A stretch of 64,000 nucleotides of DNA from Hybos culiciformis (taxonomy: Eukaryota > Arthropoda > Insecta > Diptera > Hybotidae): positions 33,971,381 to 34,035,380 of the forward strand of contig OZ023275.1 in assembly GCA_964007475.1 (NCBI GenBank), read 5' to 3'. Below, piece by piece: positions 25,650 to 37,659 of the stretch (the first letter of the stretch is position 1; the number at the start of each line of letters is the position of its first letter). Under the pieces are notes generated by a model that was not told the origin of the DNA, did not search any database, and was given only the letters and a program-made list of their open reading frames with translations. The translations under genes were made by a program, and so were the position numbers.

Positions 25650-28254
25650 GAAGAACATTTTTAGAATTAAAAAAAATTTTTTTTTTGTATCAAGGCAAGA
25701 TCTTGTATAAGAAAATTTTATTTTATTTTATTTTATATTTCAAGAAAATAAATATTTCTTCATATAGGCCCTATCATTATAAGAAAATAAATTTTATTTT
25801 TTTGTAGTAGCATTAAAAAAAATATTTTTTTTTCTTTTTTTGACATTTTCAGATAAGTATTATTTTGTATATAAATAATATTATTTTTGCATAATTTTTA
25901 AGAAGTTCTGAGTATATTTCATTTTTTATTTTTATTTTTGTTTTTTTTTTTTTAAGGAATATAATCCTGTTGAATGTACATGTTCCGTGATAATGATGTT
26001 GTAATTTTATTTTATGTTGTATATTCGATACGTTCGAATGCTTTTCCTTAAAAAAAAAGTGTGAATAAAATATAAAAAAAAAAGAAGAAATATAAAGAAA
26101 ATGAAATAACAAAAAAATAATAATAATCAAAAAGAAAAAAAAATCCATTAATTTGGTTTTGAAACGCAATTCTTTCAGAAAAATAAAAAGGATATCTTTT
26201 TTCTTTTTTTACTATATGTATTAGGTATGTATATAAATTTGTATGCTGTGTATTATAATAATATGTTTATATTAATAAATATATAGGTTACATTTAAAGA
26301 TATTATCATCATAATGTATATAATTTGAATTCATTGAATTTTATGTTTTCATTTTATTAACTTATTTAAATAAATAAACAAAAACCTTGAACTAATTATA
26401 ATAATCTCTCTTTAATCAAATTAATTTTTTTAATTAAATATTTTATATATTGGAATTTAAATCAATCATAATGCGTAAAAAATTTAAATATCATAATTTT
26501 GTAATTCAGAAAATTTTCAATATTGTAATATATGCTGTTGTTAACATCAATCACTATTTGTATCCAAGAAAATACGATTTTGGAATGGATTAAATTAAAT
26601 TAAAGTTTGTTAATTGCAACATTTTCTTAACGAGTTGTAGGCATTTAAGGTTTGAAAAAGACAATGCGAAATATTTTCCGGTACTCTAATCAAAGTGACA
26701 TAGCCAAAGTGACAGGTTTATTTTCTGAACATGCGACGAATAGAATTCGCTTTCTATATTTTGCCATTTTTATATTATTGTATATATATTTTAAATTTTC
26801 TCTGCCTTCGATATATAACTATAGTTTATTTTGTAAATTATCAAAAAAAAAATTTTAATTATTTTGTGCTTAATGTGAAAGTCATATAATAATCTTATAT
26901 TCAAATTTAAGTAAAAATTTCACTTTTCTTAAATTTACTCTCACTGTTCGATCAAACAGAAAAATGAAAATTTATATTATTTCTTAAAAGAATTGTATTA
27001 AAATTGAAACTAATATAGTTTTTCTTTTTTTTTTTATTAGATAGTAATTAAGAATTTTTATCATATCATTTGGAGCATGAATATGTTGTGTATAAACATT
27101 TAAAATTCATATTTATGCATATAAGACAACCAACAGTGAAAATGAAAATAAATGTATCATTTTATGTCGCGACATTTGACTCTAATTTTTTTTTTCTTTA
27201 AAATTCTATACGAATGAATTTATATATTAACATTAATCTTTAAGTTCAAATAAATATTTTTTCGGAAACTTATTTAGTTTACGATATTTAGATTCCGTAG
27301 AAGATGAAGTCAATAATCATATACCTATTATATACATGCTAAAAACAAAGAATTTATTATGACAGAAGTTAAGTTGTTATTTTTATTTATTTTTTTAAAC
27401 GTTGTCATAATGCATTTGTTATAATCATGTGAAATTCATAGAAGAATATTATGCGAACCGTAGTGCAAACACACGCAATAAACTATATGAATTTGATGAT
27501 ACTAAAAAAAACTAGAATGTTTTATTAGAAGTTGACATGAATTATTTCCGGCTATGCATCTTGAATAAATTCTTTTTTTTTTTTAAAGAAAATAATGCAG
27601 TTTAAAAAAGAATCGGAATTTTTAACACTTTTTATACTAAACCCTGTTAAAGCAACTTATTAAATACAAGTAGTAACAGTTGTCTTACTATTTAAATAAT
27701 TTCTAGATATAACTCTTTAAGTTACCAATTCGTTATGTTTCATACATCAGAACTAAATTCTAATGTATAATATGATATTTATATATTTTAATTGCTTATA
27801 TCTATTTCAATTAAATGCTTAAAATTGAAATAAATCGATTTATTATGCTGTCCATCATAGTACTTGTGCACATAAATTTACATAATTGGCTATATCGGTT
27901 AATAAACATGATTTCACAGAATTATATGAAAATTTTTCTTCTATAGTTTAGGAAATATTCTTTCATATATTATATTTTATTATATAGGAGTGCAAATTCA
28001 ACTGTTATTGACATTTTTTATAACTGTGAAAGCATTCATCGAAAAAAAAAATGATTGTAACCTTAAATTATTTTCTTCTTTTTTTTTCCATTTCTTTTCA
28101 AAATTCGTAATGGTCCGATTAATATCTTGTTAAAAGAAAATTCTAATATTTTTTTTTTACTTCAAACTTAACTTATTTTTATAAATTTCATTTTTAACTT
28201 CATTCATTCAAAGTTTCTAAAGCTAGCTAAACGTTTAAAATATTTTTAATCGCA
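25650..28254. other. Upstream flank of the carboxypeptidase-like gene
   Basis: Mostly A/T runs. A frame starting at an ATG near 26664 (MRNIFRYSNQSDIAKVTGL) lies in a slightly GC-richer patch containing the direct repeat AAAGTGACA, but it runs into low-complexity sequence and is not called. No TATA box or initiator could be assigned to the gene at 28255 with confidence. Its 5' UTR may extend into 28.1-28.25 kb. Confidence 0.4.
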
Positions 28255-30487
28255 ATGATATTTAATTTATTTGTATTAATTTTTATTGCATTTAAAGTCG
28301 AATCCTTTGAAAAACATTATATTCCGGAATCAAATGAATTAGAAAAAAATATTATTTCAAATTCGATTGGTGAAAATAAAAATAAATTTTTGATTAAATT
28401 TGATGCAAATAATTTAGAGAAAAATCGAAAATATTTTCATGAATTATTTAATTTAGAGAAAATTGCATCAATTAAAAAAAAATATGAATTAAATGAAAAT
28501 ATTGAATTAGAGAAACAATCAGAAATTACAAATAAGACAATAATTGAAAATGAAAATATTAATAATTCTGTACGATCAGAAGAGCAATATTCGAATATAA
28601 TTTCAAGTATTAATGAAACGTTGAAAGTGAAACCTAAATTAAATACTGAACCAAATTTTGTACGTGATATTAATAAAGCAGAAGCGACGCCTTCAAAATC
28701 GAGCGTTTTCTCGACGAAATCTTTAAAGGCACCGCAAAAAAATTCAAAACTACCGATTTTTTTTACAAATCCTGTAACTGGAATTGTTTATGCCATTACC
28801 GAGGTGGGTTACAATTATACAACGCCATCCAGCAACACAGTCAGTAATTCTATACCAATTTACATTCCCAAAGAGCAATATGATCGTGATATGCGTTTAA
28901 TGAAATTTTCATTAAAAAAAGAATGTCAAATTACTAATGGTAATAATGGATTAGAAGTTTATGGTAACAAAACAATTATTAATAATGTTAAAGATTCTAA
29001 AAGGAAAAAACTTAGAAAAAAAAAGAATAAAAGAAAACAATCGGGAATAAATGGTGTAAAAAAAATAAAAAAAACTAAAGTGAAGAAAAGAGAAAGTGAT
29101 GAGTCTAGCGAAGAAACTTCACTTGATTCAATTAGAGCCATCTTTAATGATGTTTATGATAGTGAGTCTTCGAGTGAAGAAAACACTGATATCCAGCAAG
29201 GGAAGAAAAAGATTTTGAAAATTAGAGAAAATGATAATTTAGATTTAATTCCAACTATAACATCATATCGAAATTCTACAATAGTTCAAAATAATGTCGA
29301 ATTTGATACACAAATGGAAAATCCGAAAAAATATTTAGCACCTATTTCAACCACCACAACTGTGGCAACTTTTGCTAACCGTCCGCTTAAAAGACCATTC
29401 ATCAGAAACAACAGCTGGTCTTTTTATCAAAGACCTATTGATAGAAATAATGTACACAATAATGGTATTTTAAGTAAATTTTCAAATCCATTAAGAATTG
29501 AAGTCGTTAGAAATAATGAAAGTACCATAAAACAACCGTATTTTAATATCAATAAACTAATAAATGTGTTACCAAACAGAAATGTTAATTCCATTTTTAG
29601 TGGAAGGTCTAGTTCATTAAATCATTTGAATAGAACAACTGCGCAAACGGCTTATCAACTTATAAAATCAACACATAACGAAATTGAACCACAAACATTT
29701 CCAATTAATAAAGCGAATTTAAATAACGATAATGGTTACAATAAAGCAAAGTCAACATCGAAAACTGCAACACAAGTAATTCGTCTTAGAAGATCAATTG
29801 AATCGGATGAATCTTTTATTCCTATACCTCTAAATTTTACTGCTCATAACTATGAAAGTAGGCCGAATCTGATTCTCAGATCTAAGTCATACATAACTCC
29901 TCCAATTCAAGAAATCAGGACTCTCCAATCACCATTGGATGAAAATGAAAAATCATTAACAAAAACAGACAAGAAAAAAAAACTCATAACTACAATTCAT
30001 TTAGAAACTGAACTTGATGATCAAATACTGGGAGAAGAAGATGTTCAAACAACCGTGGCAACTCCATCAAAAGTAAATAAAGCTCCTTGTGACAATAGCA
30101 CGAATACACCAACGTTATCACCGGATTATTATCTTGACAAATCTGCAGAATATAATTCAGAAGATGATTATCTTTTAGATTTTGATGATCTTTACTTAGG
30201 CGATGGCAGCTATGAATACGAAGAATCTGGTGAAAAGAACTCATATGAAATGAGCGGACATCGTACACGAAAAGCTTCTCGAAAGAAGAAGAAAAAACAA
30301 AATATTAATGATGAAGATAACGGATTAGATTTAATGGATATGTTTAGAGCATTTATTTATCCATTTCAGGTTCGATATATTTTTCAAATGTATCAACTCA
30401 TAATTTTAAGAATAATTTTACTTATTTGGCAAAGATTCAGTAAATGGATACAAGCAATTCTATTATTTATAGACATGCGATTGCGAG
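28255..30487 (+). other. N-terminal head of the carboxypeptidase-like protein (exon 1)
   Basis: A single 2233-bp exon encodes residues 1-744 and ends in a strong donor (CGAG|GTAAGT). After the signal peptide the sequence is rich in Asn, Lys, Ser, Glu and Thr and is probably disordered. Visible elements are two very basic clusters (about 249-261 and 270-284), a Ser/Glu acidic stretch just after them, a furin-like site RLRR|S at 510-514, an acidic Asp/Tyr patch (about 630-660), another basic cluster (670-681), and two hydrophobic segments, 709-725 (IFQMYQLIILRIILLIW) and 731-739. The latter could be a membrane or amphipathic segment. No known domain is recognised. Protein of this kind upstream of an M14 propeptide is unusual. 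Confidence 0.85.
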
Positions 30488-33425
30488 GTAAGTTCAATGA
30501 TTTTTGTATCTTTGGATGAGATATAATACAGATTACGTAATACTTGGGATTTGTGAATTTTTGAGAAGATACCTATAAAATTTTCGCTATTTTATAGAAA
30601 TTAAAAAAAAAAATTGTATGAGCCACTATTTTATATTTTTTATTAAATAAATAAAAAAATATACTGATTTTGGATTTGGTGTGAATTCTGATTTTAGATC
30701 AAGTTAAGTTAATGAAACTAATGTAGCAATAAATCTGTTTACTGAATCATATGCCTTAAAATTTTATGAATTTTTTTTTTTTCGAAAGAAAATATTTTTA
30801 TTTCTAAATTATATTTTAGAAAGTTTTAGAAAAGATTGGTCCATTTTTTGAGAAAAGAGTTGATTTGGATGACGACGACGACGATGATGATGATATAAAT
30901 CGAATGCCAAAACTTCCTCACTATACCACATTGTATGATAAATTTGAAGATACTCAAAGTGGTTCTAGTTCTTGGTTTAACTGGTTCGGTTTCGGGAATA
31001 GCAAAAACAATGAACAAACACCACCAAAAGAACCAGGATGGTTTGACTGGATATATGAAGATGAAGATGAACGAAGCACAACACCAACTAGCTCGGGTGA
31101 GGAAAATGATGATGATAGTTAGTATTTTTTTACTTAATATTTTTTTTTTTTTTTATGTTTTAATATTATGCGAAAATATTCTTATCAGAATTCACATTAA
31201 ATCCTCAAATATTTCTAGTTTCATTAAAAAGTTTTTTAATTTTTAACTTTAAAAATTTGTTTCTTGAAATAAAATTTCATAAAACCAAGGTTTTATTTCT
31301 TTGACCTCTTTCTTAACGAAAAACATTTAGGAAAAGACTTTGATACAAAACTCGAGAAAGCAATCCAAATCATAACTAATAATTGCATTTCTGAGCCTCT
31401 GTGATTCTGTCTTATCAAAATAAATCTTAAAAATTCTTTTTCAGATTGGCTTTCTAGTTGGTTTAATTTTAATTCAGGCATACCAAATAGTACTGCAACA
31501 ATTCCGTCAACAACACAGACACCTATTCTAACAATTGTAAGGATCAAATTTTAATTAAAAATAAGACCATAAGACTATCACTTTTTAGGCAAATCCTATG
31601 CAGAATCCTCATCAATGGATTGGAATATTAGCACAGCATATAGTTAATTCAACAGGATCTTCTACTGTAAATCCACTTTTACAAGACTACGAACCGAGAA
31701 AAATTTCTTATAATAAGTATCAATTGTGGCGTCTTAAACCATTCGGGGAGATTCAAGTTACGACACTTGAAACATATAAAAATAGCGAGGAAGGAGCAAA
31801 GTTGCAGTGGCTTAGTGGTCCTTCGTTAAGGTAAATAAAAAACTTAATAACAAAAATTAAATGATAACGAAAAAAGTTTACATTTTCCAGGGGTCTAACT
31901 GATGTCCTAGTACCACCAAAATTATTGACTGATTTCCAAGGCACTTTAAATTATGAAAATATTCCGCATGAAGTTATAATTTATAATGTTGGAAAAGGTA
32001 TTAAAAAAACTTAAAATGAATACAAAATGTGTTGCAATCAATCATTTTCGTTTTAGCTATTTTATTTGAAAATTCTCTACATAGTTCTACCAAAAATACT
32101 TTAATGGCACTAAATCGTTATAAAACATATGATGAAATAATTCGCTTTATCGAAAATATTCAAGTAAAGAATCCAAATTATGTGGAACTTTTTCATATAG
32201 GAAGATCATATGAAGGGAGACCTTTAGTAATTGTCAAAGTATCATTAGGGTCAGGGGATACGAAAAAACTTAAATTTAAAGAAAAAAAAACTTCAGGAGT
32301 CTTTATTGAAGCTGGAATATACGGACGAGAATGGATAACACCAGCTTCAGCGATATGGTTAATCAATAAGCTTATTTCAGTAATGAAAGAGAATAGTAAG
32401 TGTACAATTAAGAATATGCGTGAACATAATTACATTTATATTGAAAAATTTATTTGAACAAAATTTCAGGTACGTCAGAGAATGAGTTCATTCAAAAAAG
32501 TAGTTTCTTTATAATGCCTGTGTTAAATCCAGATGGATATCAATTCTCTCATGATTATGATAGGTAGAATTTATTAACAACGGTTTACATTTTTTGTTTT
32601 AAATGAATTATTCTCTTTGCCAGATTTTGGAAAAAAAGTAGATCAAGAAATTTATACAAACCTGGTATTTTGACAACTGCGATAAATTGGATTCAAAAAA
32701 CTAATTCAGAGAAACTATGTTTCGGTGTTGATTTGGATCAAAATTGGGAATACGGTTGGGGGACTGGTCCAAGTGGTACGAAATTACCATATAGTGATTT
32801 TTTCGTTGGTTTGAAATCATTTTCAGACCCAGAAACCAAAGCTTTATCCAAATTTCTAATGGACTACAGGAAAAAAATTAAAGTGAATATGATTTGGTCT
32901 TTGATTAAAAACATTTTTTTGATTTTTTTTTATTATCATTTTAATGATAAAAATTAATTTATTTTTCGTATAGCTTTTTATATCTTTTCAATCTTATGGT
33001 CAAGTAATTACATATCCTACAAAAATAAACACAACAATGAATACTCAACGTATGGAAGACCTATTGGATGTCGCAATGGTTGGAACTGATGCTCTTAGAA
33101 AATCGGGTAGAGATTCTAGGTATAAAATTGATTCTTCAAATGATTTAATACCACTTAAATCAGGTTAGTAAATTTTGATTTTAACATTAGGATGTATAAA
33201 AAATATGCCATACGAAAAAATTAAAACATGTAAATATAAAAATTCTATTTCTCAGGTTCTTCAAGTTATTATGCTATGTATGAAATTGGAATACCCTTTG
33301 CATACACAATTTATTTGGGTGATAATGGAGTTCATGGTTATTTATTGCCTAACTCATTTATTGAATCAACTTCTAAAGATGTATTAGAAATAATTAAGGG
33401 AATGGTTGATTATATAACAGTTTAA
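28255..33425 (+). CDS. Secreted M14A carboxypeptidase-like protein, probable pseudoenzyme
   Basis: I assembled ten exons by frame and splice consensus: 28255-30487, 30830-31117, 31445-31536, 31589-31830, 31891-31997, 32057-32395, 32470-32563, 32624-32882, 32974-33163 and 33256-33425 (TAA). All introns are GT-AG, all phases join, and the product is about 1337 residues, three times the usual 400-450 for digestive carboxypeptidases A/B. Order: signal peptide (1-17, hydrophobic after MIF), charged N-terminal head (to about 744), acidic/aromatic linker (745-871), propeptide (about 915-990; YQLWRLKPF, then DVLVPPK), and peptidase fold (about 1005-1337). Fold landmarks are GRSYEGRPL, IEAGIYGREWITPA, MPVLNPDGY, FGVDLDQNW, SFQSYGQ and HGYLLP. 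Key catalytic residues are replaced (see the domain entry). Exon 2 has an alternative donor (GTGAGG) at 31097 in the same phase. From memory, a long Drosophila carboxypeptidase-like protein (CG8945) is a possible relative; this is unchecked. Confidence 0.93.
31331..31400 (+). other. Possible cassette exon in intron 2
   Basis: Within the 327-bp intron 2, an acceptor-like ACATTTAG at 31330 opens a frame in the phase supplied by exon 2, reading KDFDTKLEKAIQIITNNC and ending EPL before a weak donor (CTCT|GTGATT) at 31401. Joining it to the normal exon 3 acceptor would hit a stop. Joining it to a second acceptor inside exon 3 (TTTCTAG, exon from 31458) restores the downstream frame. This would swap a WLSSW segment for the new peptide. 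It is a hypothesis of alternative splicing only. Confidence 0.3.
31589..33425 (+). other. Propeptide plus inactivated carboxypeptidase domain (exons 4-10)
   Basis: Residue assignments are by motif alignment with bovine carboxypeptidase A numbering. Zinc ligand His69 is Tyr1076 (IYGRE instead of IHxRE), Glu72 is kept (Glu1079), and zinc ligand His196 is Gln1224 (FQSYG). Carboxylate-binding Asn144-Arg145 is Asp1170-Gln1171 (DLDQNW). Arg127 is Lys1135. General base Glu270 is Tyr1301 (TIYLGDNG instead of TFELRDTG). Tyr248 falls on Leu1279 in an ungapped alignment. Arg71 and Asn112 are retained (Arg1078, Asn1120). The fold itself looks complete, and reading frame and splice sites are intact, so the losses look like retooling and not gene decay. 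Catalysis by the usual M14 mechanism should be impossible. A peptide-binding or structural role is an inference. Confidence 0.88.
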
Positions 33426-33503
33426 TTGTTTTTCTTCAGTTTTTTTTTTATTTATTCTTACATAAATTATAATTTATTTGTTTTTTTTTTTTTATTTATT
33501 TAA

Positions 33504-33579
33504 AATAAATATAAAATAGTTCCTATTTCATTAATTTAAATCTTAATTTTTCTTCTTTTAAACTCTTTGATTCAATAAA
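33504..33579 (+). terminator. Poly(A) signals of the carboxypeptidase-like gene
   Basis: AATAAA occurs at 33504-33509 and again at 33574-33579, about 80 and 150 bp after the stop codon, following a T-rich 3' UTR. Confidence 0.55.
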
Positions 33580-33589
33580 ATTAATTTCA

Positions 33590-33935
33590 AAATTAGGTTT
33601 GATTGATGTAAAGCGTTAAGCAAATGAATCGAAGAACCAGTATTTTAGTCCGATATTAACTTCTTATGCAATCCGGAACGAAAAATCTTCGGGGACAGAA
33701 CTCCAATATTTGCCTGGAAACCATTAGAGGACTATAGTGCTTGACTTTTGTTATTAAGGCCTAAGAAAAATCCTCTCATCGAATATTTTGAGTACAGTAC
33801 AGTGTACAGAGAAACGATACGCAAGTCACAGTTTCAAAGGAAACGATACACAAAATACTAGCATAGGGATCAGAAACCTGGACTTTAACAGTCAAATACG
33901 GACAACGGAATAAAATCACAGGCATTTAATAAGCT
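33590..33935 (+). pseudogene. Non-LTR retrotransposon reverse-transcriptase relic
   Basis: A patch of more GC-rich, complex sequence directly downstream of the gene. One frame reads GSETWTLT at 33867-33890, preceded by KILA and a stop. That octapeptide matches the (Y)GSETWTLT signature near the C-terminal part of many jockey/RTE-type reverse transcriptases. Stops on both sides show it is dead. The rest of the patch could not be aligned by eye, so element ends and family are unknown. Confidence 0.4.
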
Positions 33936-33939
33936 TCGA

Positions 33940-35417
33940 ATATACCCTCGATTATTTGACAAAAAAATTACTCTTATACATTAAAATTTAAAAATTTATG
34001 TTTCCGTTTAGAAGATTTCATTCTAAATATTGAAAAAATGTCAAACTTGTATGTAATTTTTATATTTTGAAATTAATTTATATTTAAAATTAAAATATGA
34101 TTGTTTACATTTAAATAATTACATAATTTTTATTATGTTCTTTACATTAAAATTTATTAGGCTTTGTGTTGTGGTTTTGATAAAATTTTCAAAATGTAAT
34201 GGCATGTAAAATCTATGCGGGTGATGATTTTTTTTTTAATACCTATCGTGCAAACTATAACAGTAGTTTATTTTATGCAATGTTTAATTAAAATTTGCTC
34301 TAGATCTGTGTTTTTAAATTTTTTATTTCTTTTATAGTTTTGTGGACTTTTAATTAATAATAAAAAAAAAACACTTCCAATCATGTTTAGTTATTAATGC
34401 AATTTTAACCTCCCAACCAAATACCTTTAATGATATTGGGAATTAAATTTATGGTTTGGTTATATTTATTTATTTATATGTATTTATTTAGGAATTAAAA
34501 TTGTTGAGGCTTTTATTTTGTGTGTTTGCATAATAATTTTATTAAGTAAGATTATCAACATAGCTAATATTATACTGTAATTTGTTACATATTCAAAGTT
34601 ATGTGATAAAAGCATAGTAGAGTGCTAAAATCAAAATATGAAGTGAATAATGCTTAGTGACTAACTAATTAACGACTATTAGCCGTTCTTACTTCCTTTT
34701 TGATTTTATAATTCATAATTTTGACATGAGTCTTGTTGTTGTTGTTTTTTGACATTTGTTTGTAATTATAGATTAACGAAGTTACTCTACAGAATTTTTT
34801 TTAATATAGAAATCAATTTTTTAAAATAATTGTAGAAGTTTTGGATTCTATAGTTTTACAAGTTATAAGTCACATTCTAACTCTTTATTTCTCTTTTCTC
34901 TAGTTAATAAATTGTGACCAAAAATCACTTTATTCCATTTGTGACCATCATTATAGTTTAGTTCTTAATAAATTATTATATTGTTTACATAAAAAGGTCA
35001 AAAAAAGGTTTAAAAAATATAGTTCAGCTAAATAAATTAATTTTGTTCTTAAAATATTATTTAATTTATTTCAATTTTGTATTGTAACTCATGTGTACAC
35101 ATGTTACGATAATATTATCTTAATCATCAATAATGGTTAATTTTTTTTTTTTTTTTTGTGTTAGATTTGCAGGTTTCTAGTAAATTTGTGTAAATCATAA
35201 TCAAACATTTATAATTTATGAAAAAGTATTTTATGTAATTACTTACAATATAATTAACCTATATTTTTTTATTGAATCATCAATGATTAAAATCAACAAT
35301 TTTGTTTTCTTTTTTATTCAAACTTTAGTTGTAGTTCTAATCATTTCGAAGCTTAAGTATAATAGTTTTGATTTTGTTCAATATAATAGTTTATTTTTAT
35401 TATTCAATAGTGCATAT
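33940..35417. other. Noncoding, no recognised feature
   Basis: A/T-rich intergenic sequence up to the assembly gap. Confidence 0.5.
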
Positions 35418-35617
35418 NNNNNNNNNNNNNNNNNNNNNNNNNNNNNNNNNNNNNNNNNNNNNNNNNNNNNNNNNNNNNNNNNNNNNNNNNNNNNNNNNNN
35501 NNNNNNNNNNNNNNNNNNNNNNNNNNNNNNNNNNNNNNNNNNNNNNNNNNNNNNNNNNNNNNNNNNNNNNNNNNNNNNNNNNNNNNNNNNNNNNNNNNNN
35601 NNNNNNNNNNNNNNNNN
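35418..35617. other. Assembly gap of 200 N
   Basis: Exactly 200 consecutive N, a conventional scaffolding gap of unknown true size. Open frames that cross it are artefacts. Confidence 0.99.
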
Positions 35618-37659
35618 AATAATAAAATTCTAAAAAATTTATACATTTATATAAAACACAATCTGATATTAGTAAAATAATAAAATAATAGAGGTCATAG
35701 TTGGACATGCATAAAACATAAATTTTCTATTTCATGCACATATACTCACAACACAAGTAAACAATTTTCATGATTGTGTTTGCATTGCTTATTAAATATT
35801 AATCAGATATATGGGTTTTTCATGAGGCAAACCAAAAAGAGATATACATATATATTACATATATTCAGATACTCATTATAGAGATTTAATACAATAATGG
35901 TTTAAATAAATAAAATATTTTCATTATAAATTCTTCTTTATATTATTATTATTATATTAAAAACATAATAATAATGATAATAAAAAATAAAAAGTCAAGT
36001 AAAAAAATTAATTAAAAAATAGTTCTAATATTTATTGTAAACACAGATTCTCTATTGTAACTCTTGCGTTGTAACACATTCTTAAGAATAATAAAAATAC
36101 AAAATTATCTGGGCCAATAGTTAAACTTTCCTTTCTTTATAATTTTCCAAAAAAAAAATTCTTATTTTATATTTTTAATAATTTTATTAAGTAAAATGAG
36201 CGAGTATTAGTTCAAACAAAAAAGCAAAAATTTATATAAATTATGTAATCTCATTAATGGATATGTTTAGTGTTTATTAGTGTTTTTTTAATATATAGAA
36301 TGGAAATTTTTATTACCCAAAAATGCGAAAAATTAAAAAACATACTTTACTATGCTTTTCTTTATAGAAAATAGCTTTAGATACGAAAAATGTTTGGATA
36401 ATATATTACATCTTATATTATGTTGATATTCCAGAACATCGTGTAGGTATATATTGTGTATAACATATTAAACATTCTATACATTTATAATAATTATTTT
36501 TATTGCTCACGTTTTGACATAATTATAAATTATTTAAATTATTATTGAGATACTTATTTGTGTTTAATAAAATTGCACGCAAAGGATTAAAAATAAATTA
36601 TGTTATCCATTAATAAAATATAAAATATAATTTCATTAAATATTTCTGATGATAATCACTGCCCTAAATCGTACATTCATGTTAATTTAGATTTAGATTT
36701 TCATAAAAAAAAAATAAATCATAAAACGAATGTTTTCCATCTCGTCTATTATGTATTATGTGTATAGGATAATTTATAGATATACCGAGAATAGTTGTGA
36801 AATTTCTTTTTTCATGTAAGTCTTTTAACACAATAAGTTAAATTCTGGTCTGCTCCATTGTAATTTTATGATAAAACTCTTCGAATGCTTGTTTGGTAAC
36901 ATTTACCAAGAAATTTTTCTTCTGAATTTCTAAAATAAATTTACAAAAATCTAATAAAAATCGTTTGAACAATTAATAAATAAAGATACTTGTTCATCCA
37001 TTCCATTTTACACATGAGCCAATTTTATTCGAAAATTTAAATGTTTTCACTTAAATGGTTTCCTTGACCATTAATCTTATCAATTTCATTAAGTTACAAA
37101 AAAAATATATATATATATATATATCTATGAATTTTTTTTCCAATACATTTTCATGGTAACTAATTTGCTCCCATGCACATTAATCAGTGAAAAGGAACTT
37201 ATGATAACCAAAATATTGAATAAAAAAAAATCCATATCGAGGCCTGAAAAGAAAGCTTCTTATAAAAAGAAAAATAATTTTTTTCCATAAATAATACAAA
37301 AAAGAAAAAAAATAATAAGATTTACAAAAATCTGTAGGTTAGGTATATTCCCACGTAAATTATTATTACTAAATATTGAATATATTTAAATTAAAAAGTT
37401 ATTAAAAGTAATTTTACCTTCGAATTTTTTTTTATGTATTTATGTTTTGTTCTAAATTTATACGAAGGGTTTAATGGGAGGTTGTCGTTTTTAAAGTGGT
37501 GACAGGAACATCAAGTCCATAAACATTTTAGGAATTTTGATTTTAAAAAACGATTTTTCAAGTTCATTGAAAATTAAAAATATTTGTTTAATTAAAAAGT
37601 CGAACGTTTCATTCAGCCGGTTTAACAGTGCCAGTACTCCGTTTAATAACCTAATATAA
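35618..37659. other. Noncoding with (AT)n tract
   Basis: A/T-rich DNA with an (AT)n microsatellite at about 37105-37124. A slightly GC-richer patch at 37465-37520 shows no open frame or known motif. Confidence 0.5.

Noticed and set aside
26652..26858. Plus-strand 68-codon frame starting near a slightly GC-richer patch
   Set aside because: Only the first 25 residues look protein-like; the rest is Phe/Ile/Tyr/Lys from A/T runs, and the patch contains short direct repeats typical of debris.
28959..30268. Minus-strand frames inside exon 1 of the carboxypeptidase-like gene
   Set aside because: Shadows of the strongly supported plus-strand exon.
30820..30829. Alternative exon 2 acceptor at 30819
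   Set aside because: It leads to an in-frame stop after about ten codons, whereas the acceptor at 30829 gives an open frame that joins cleanly.
35283..35708. Open frames across the N gap
   Set aside because: Artefacts of untranslated N positions; no real codons in the middle.
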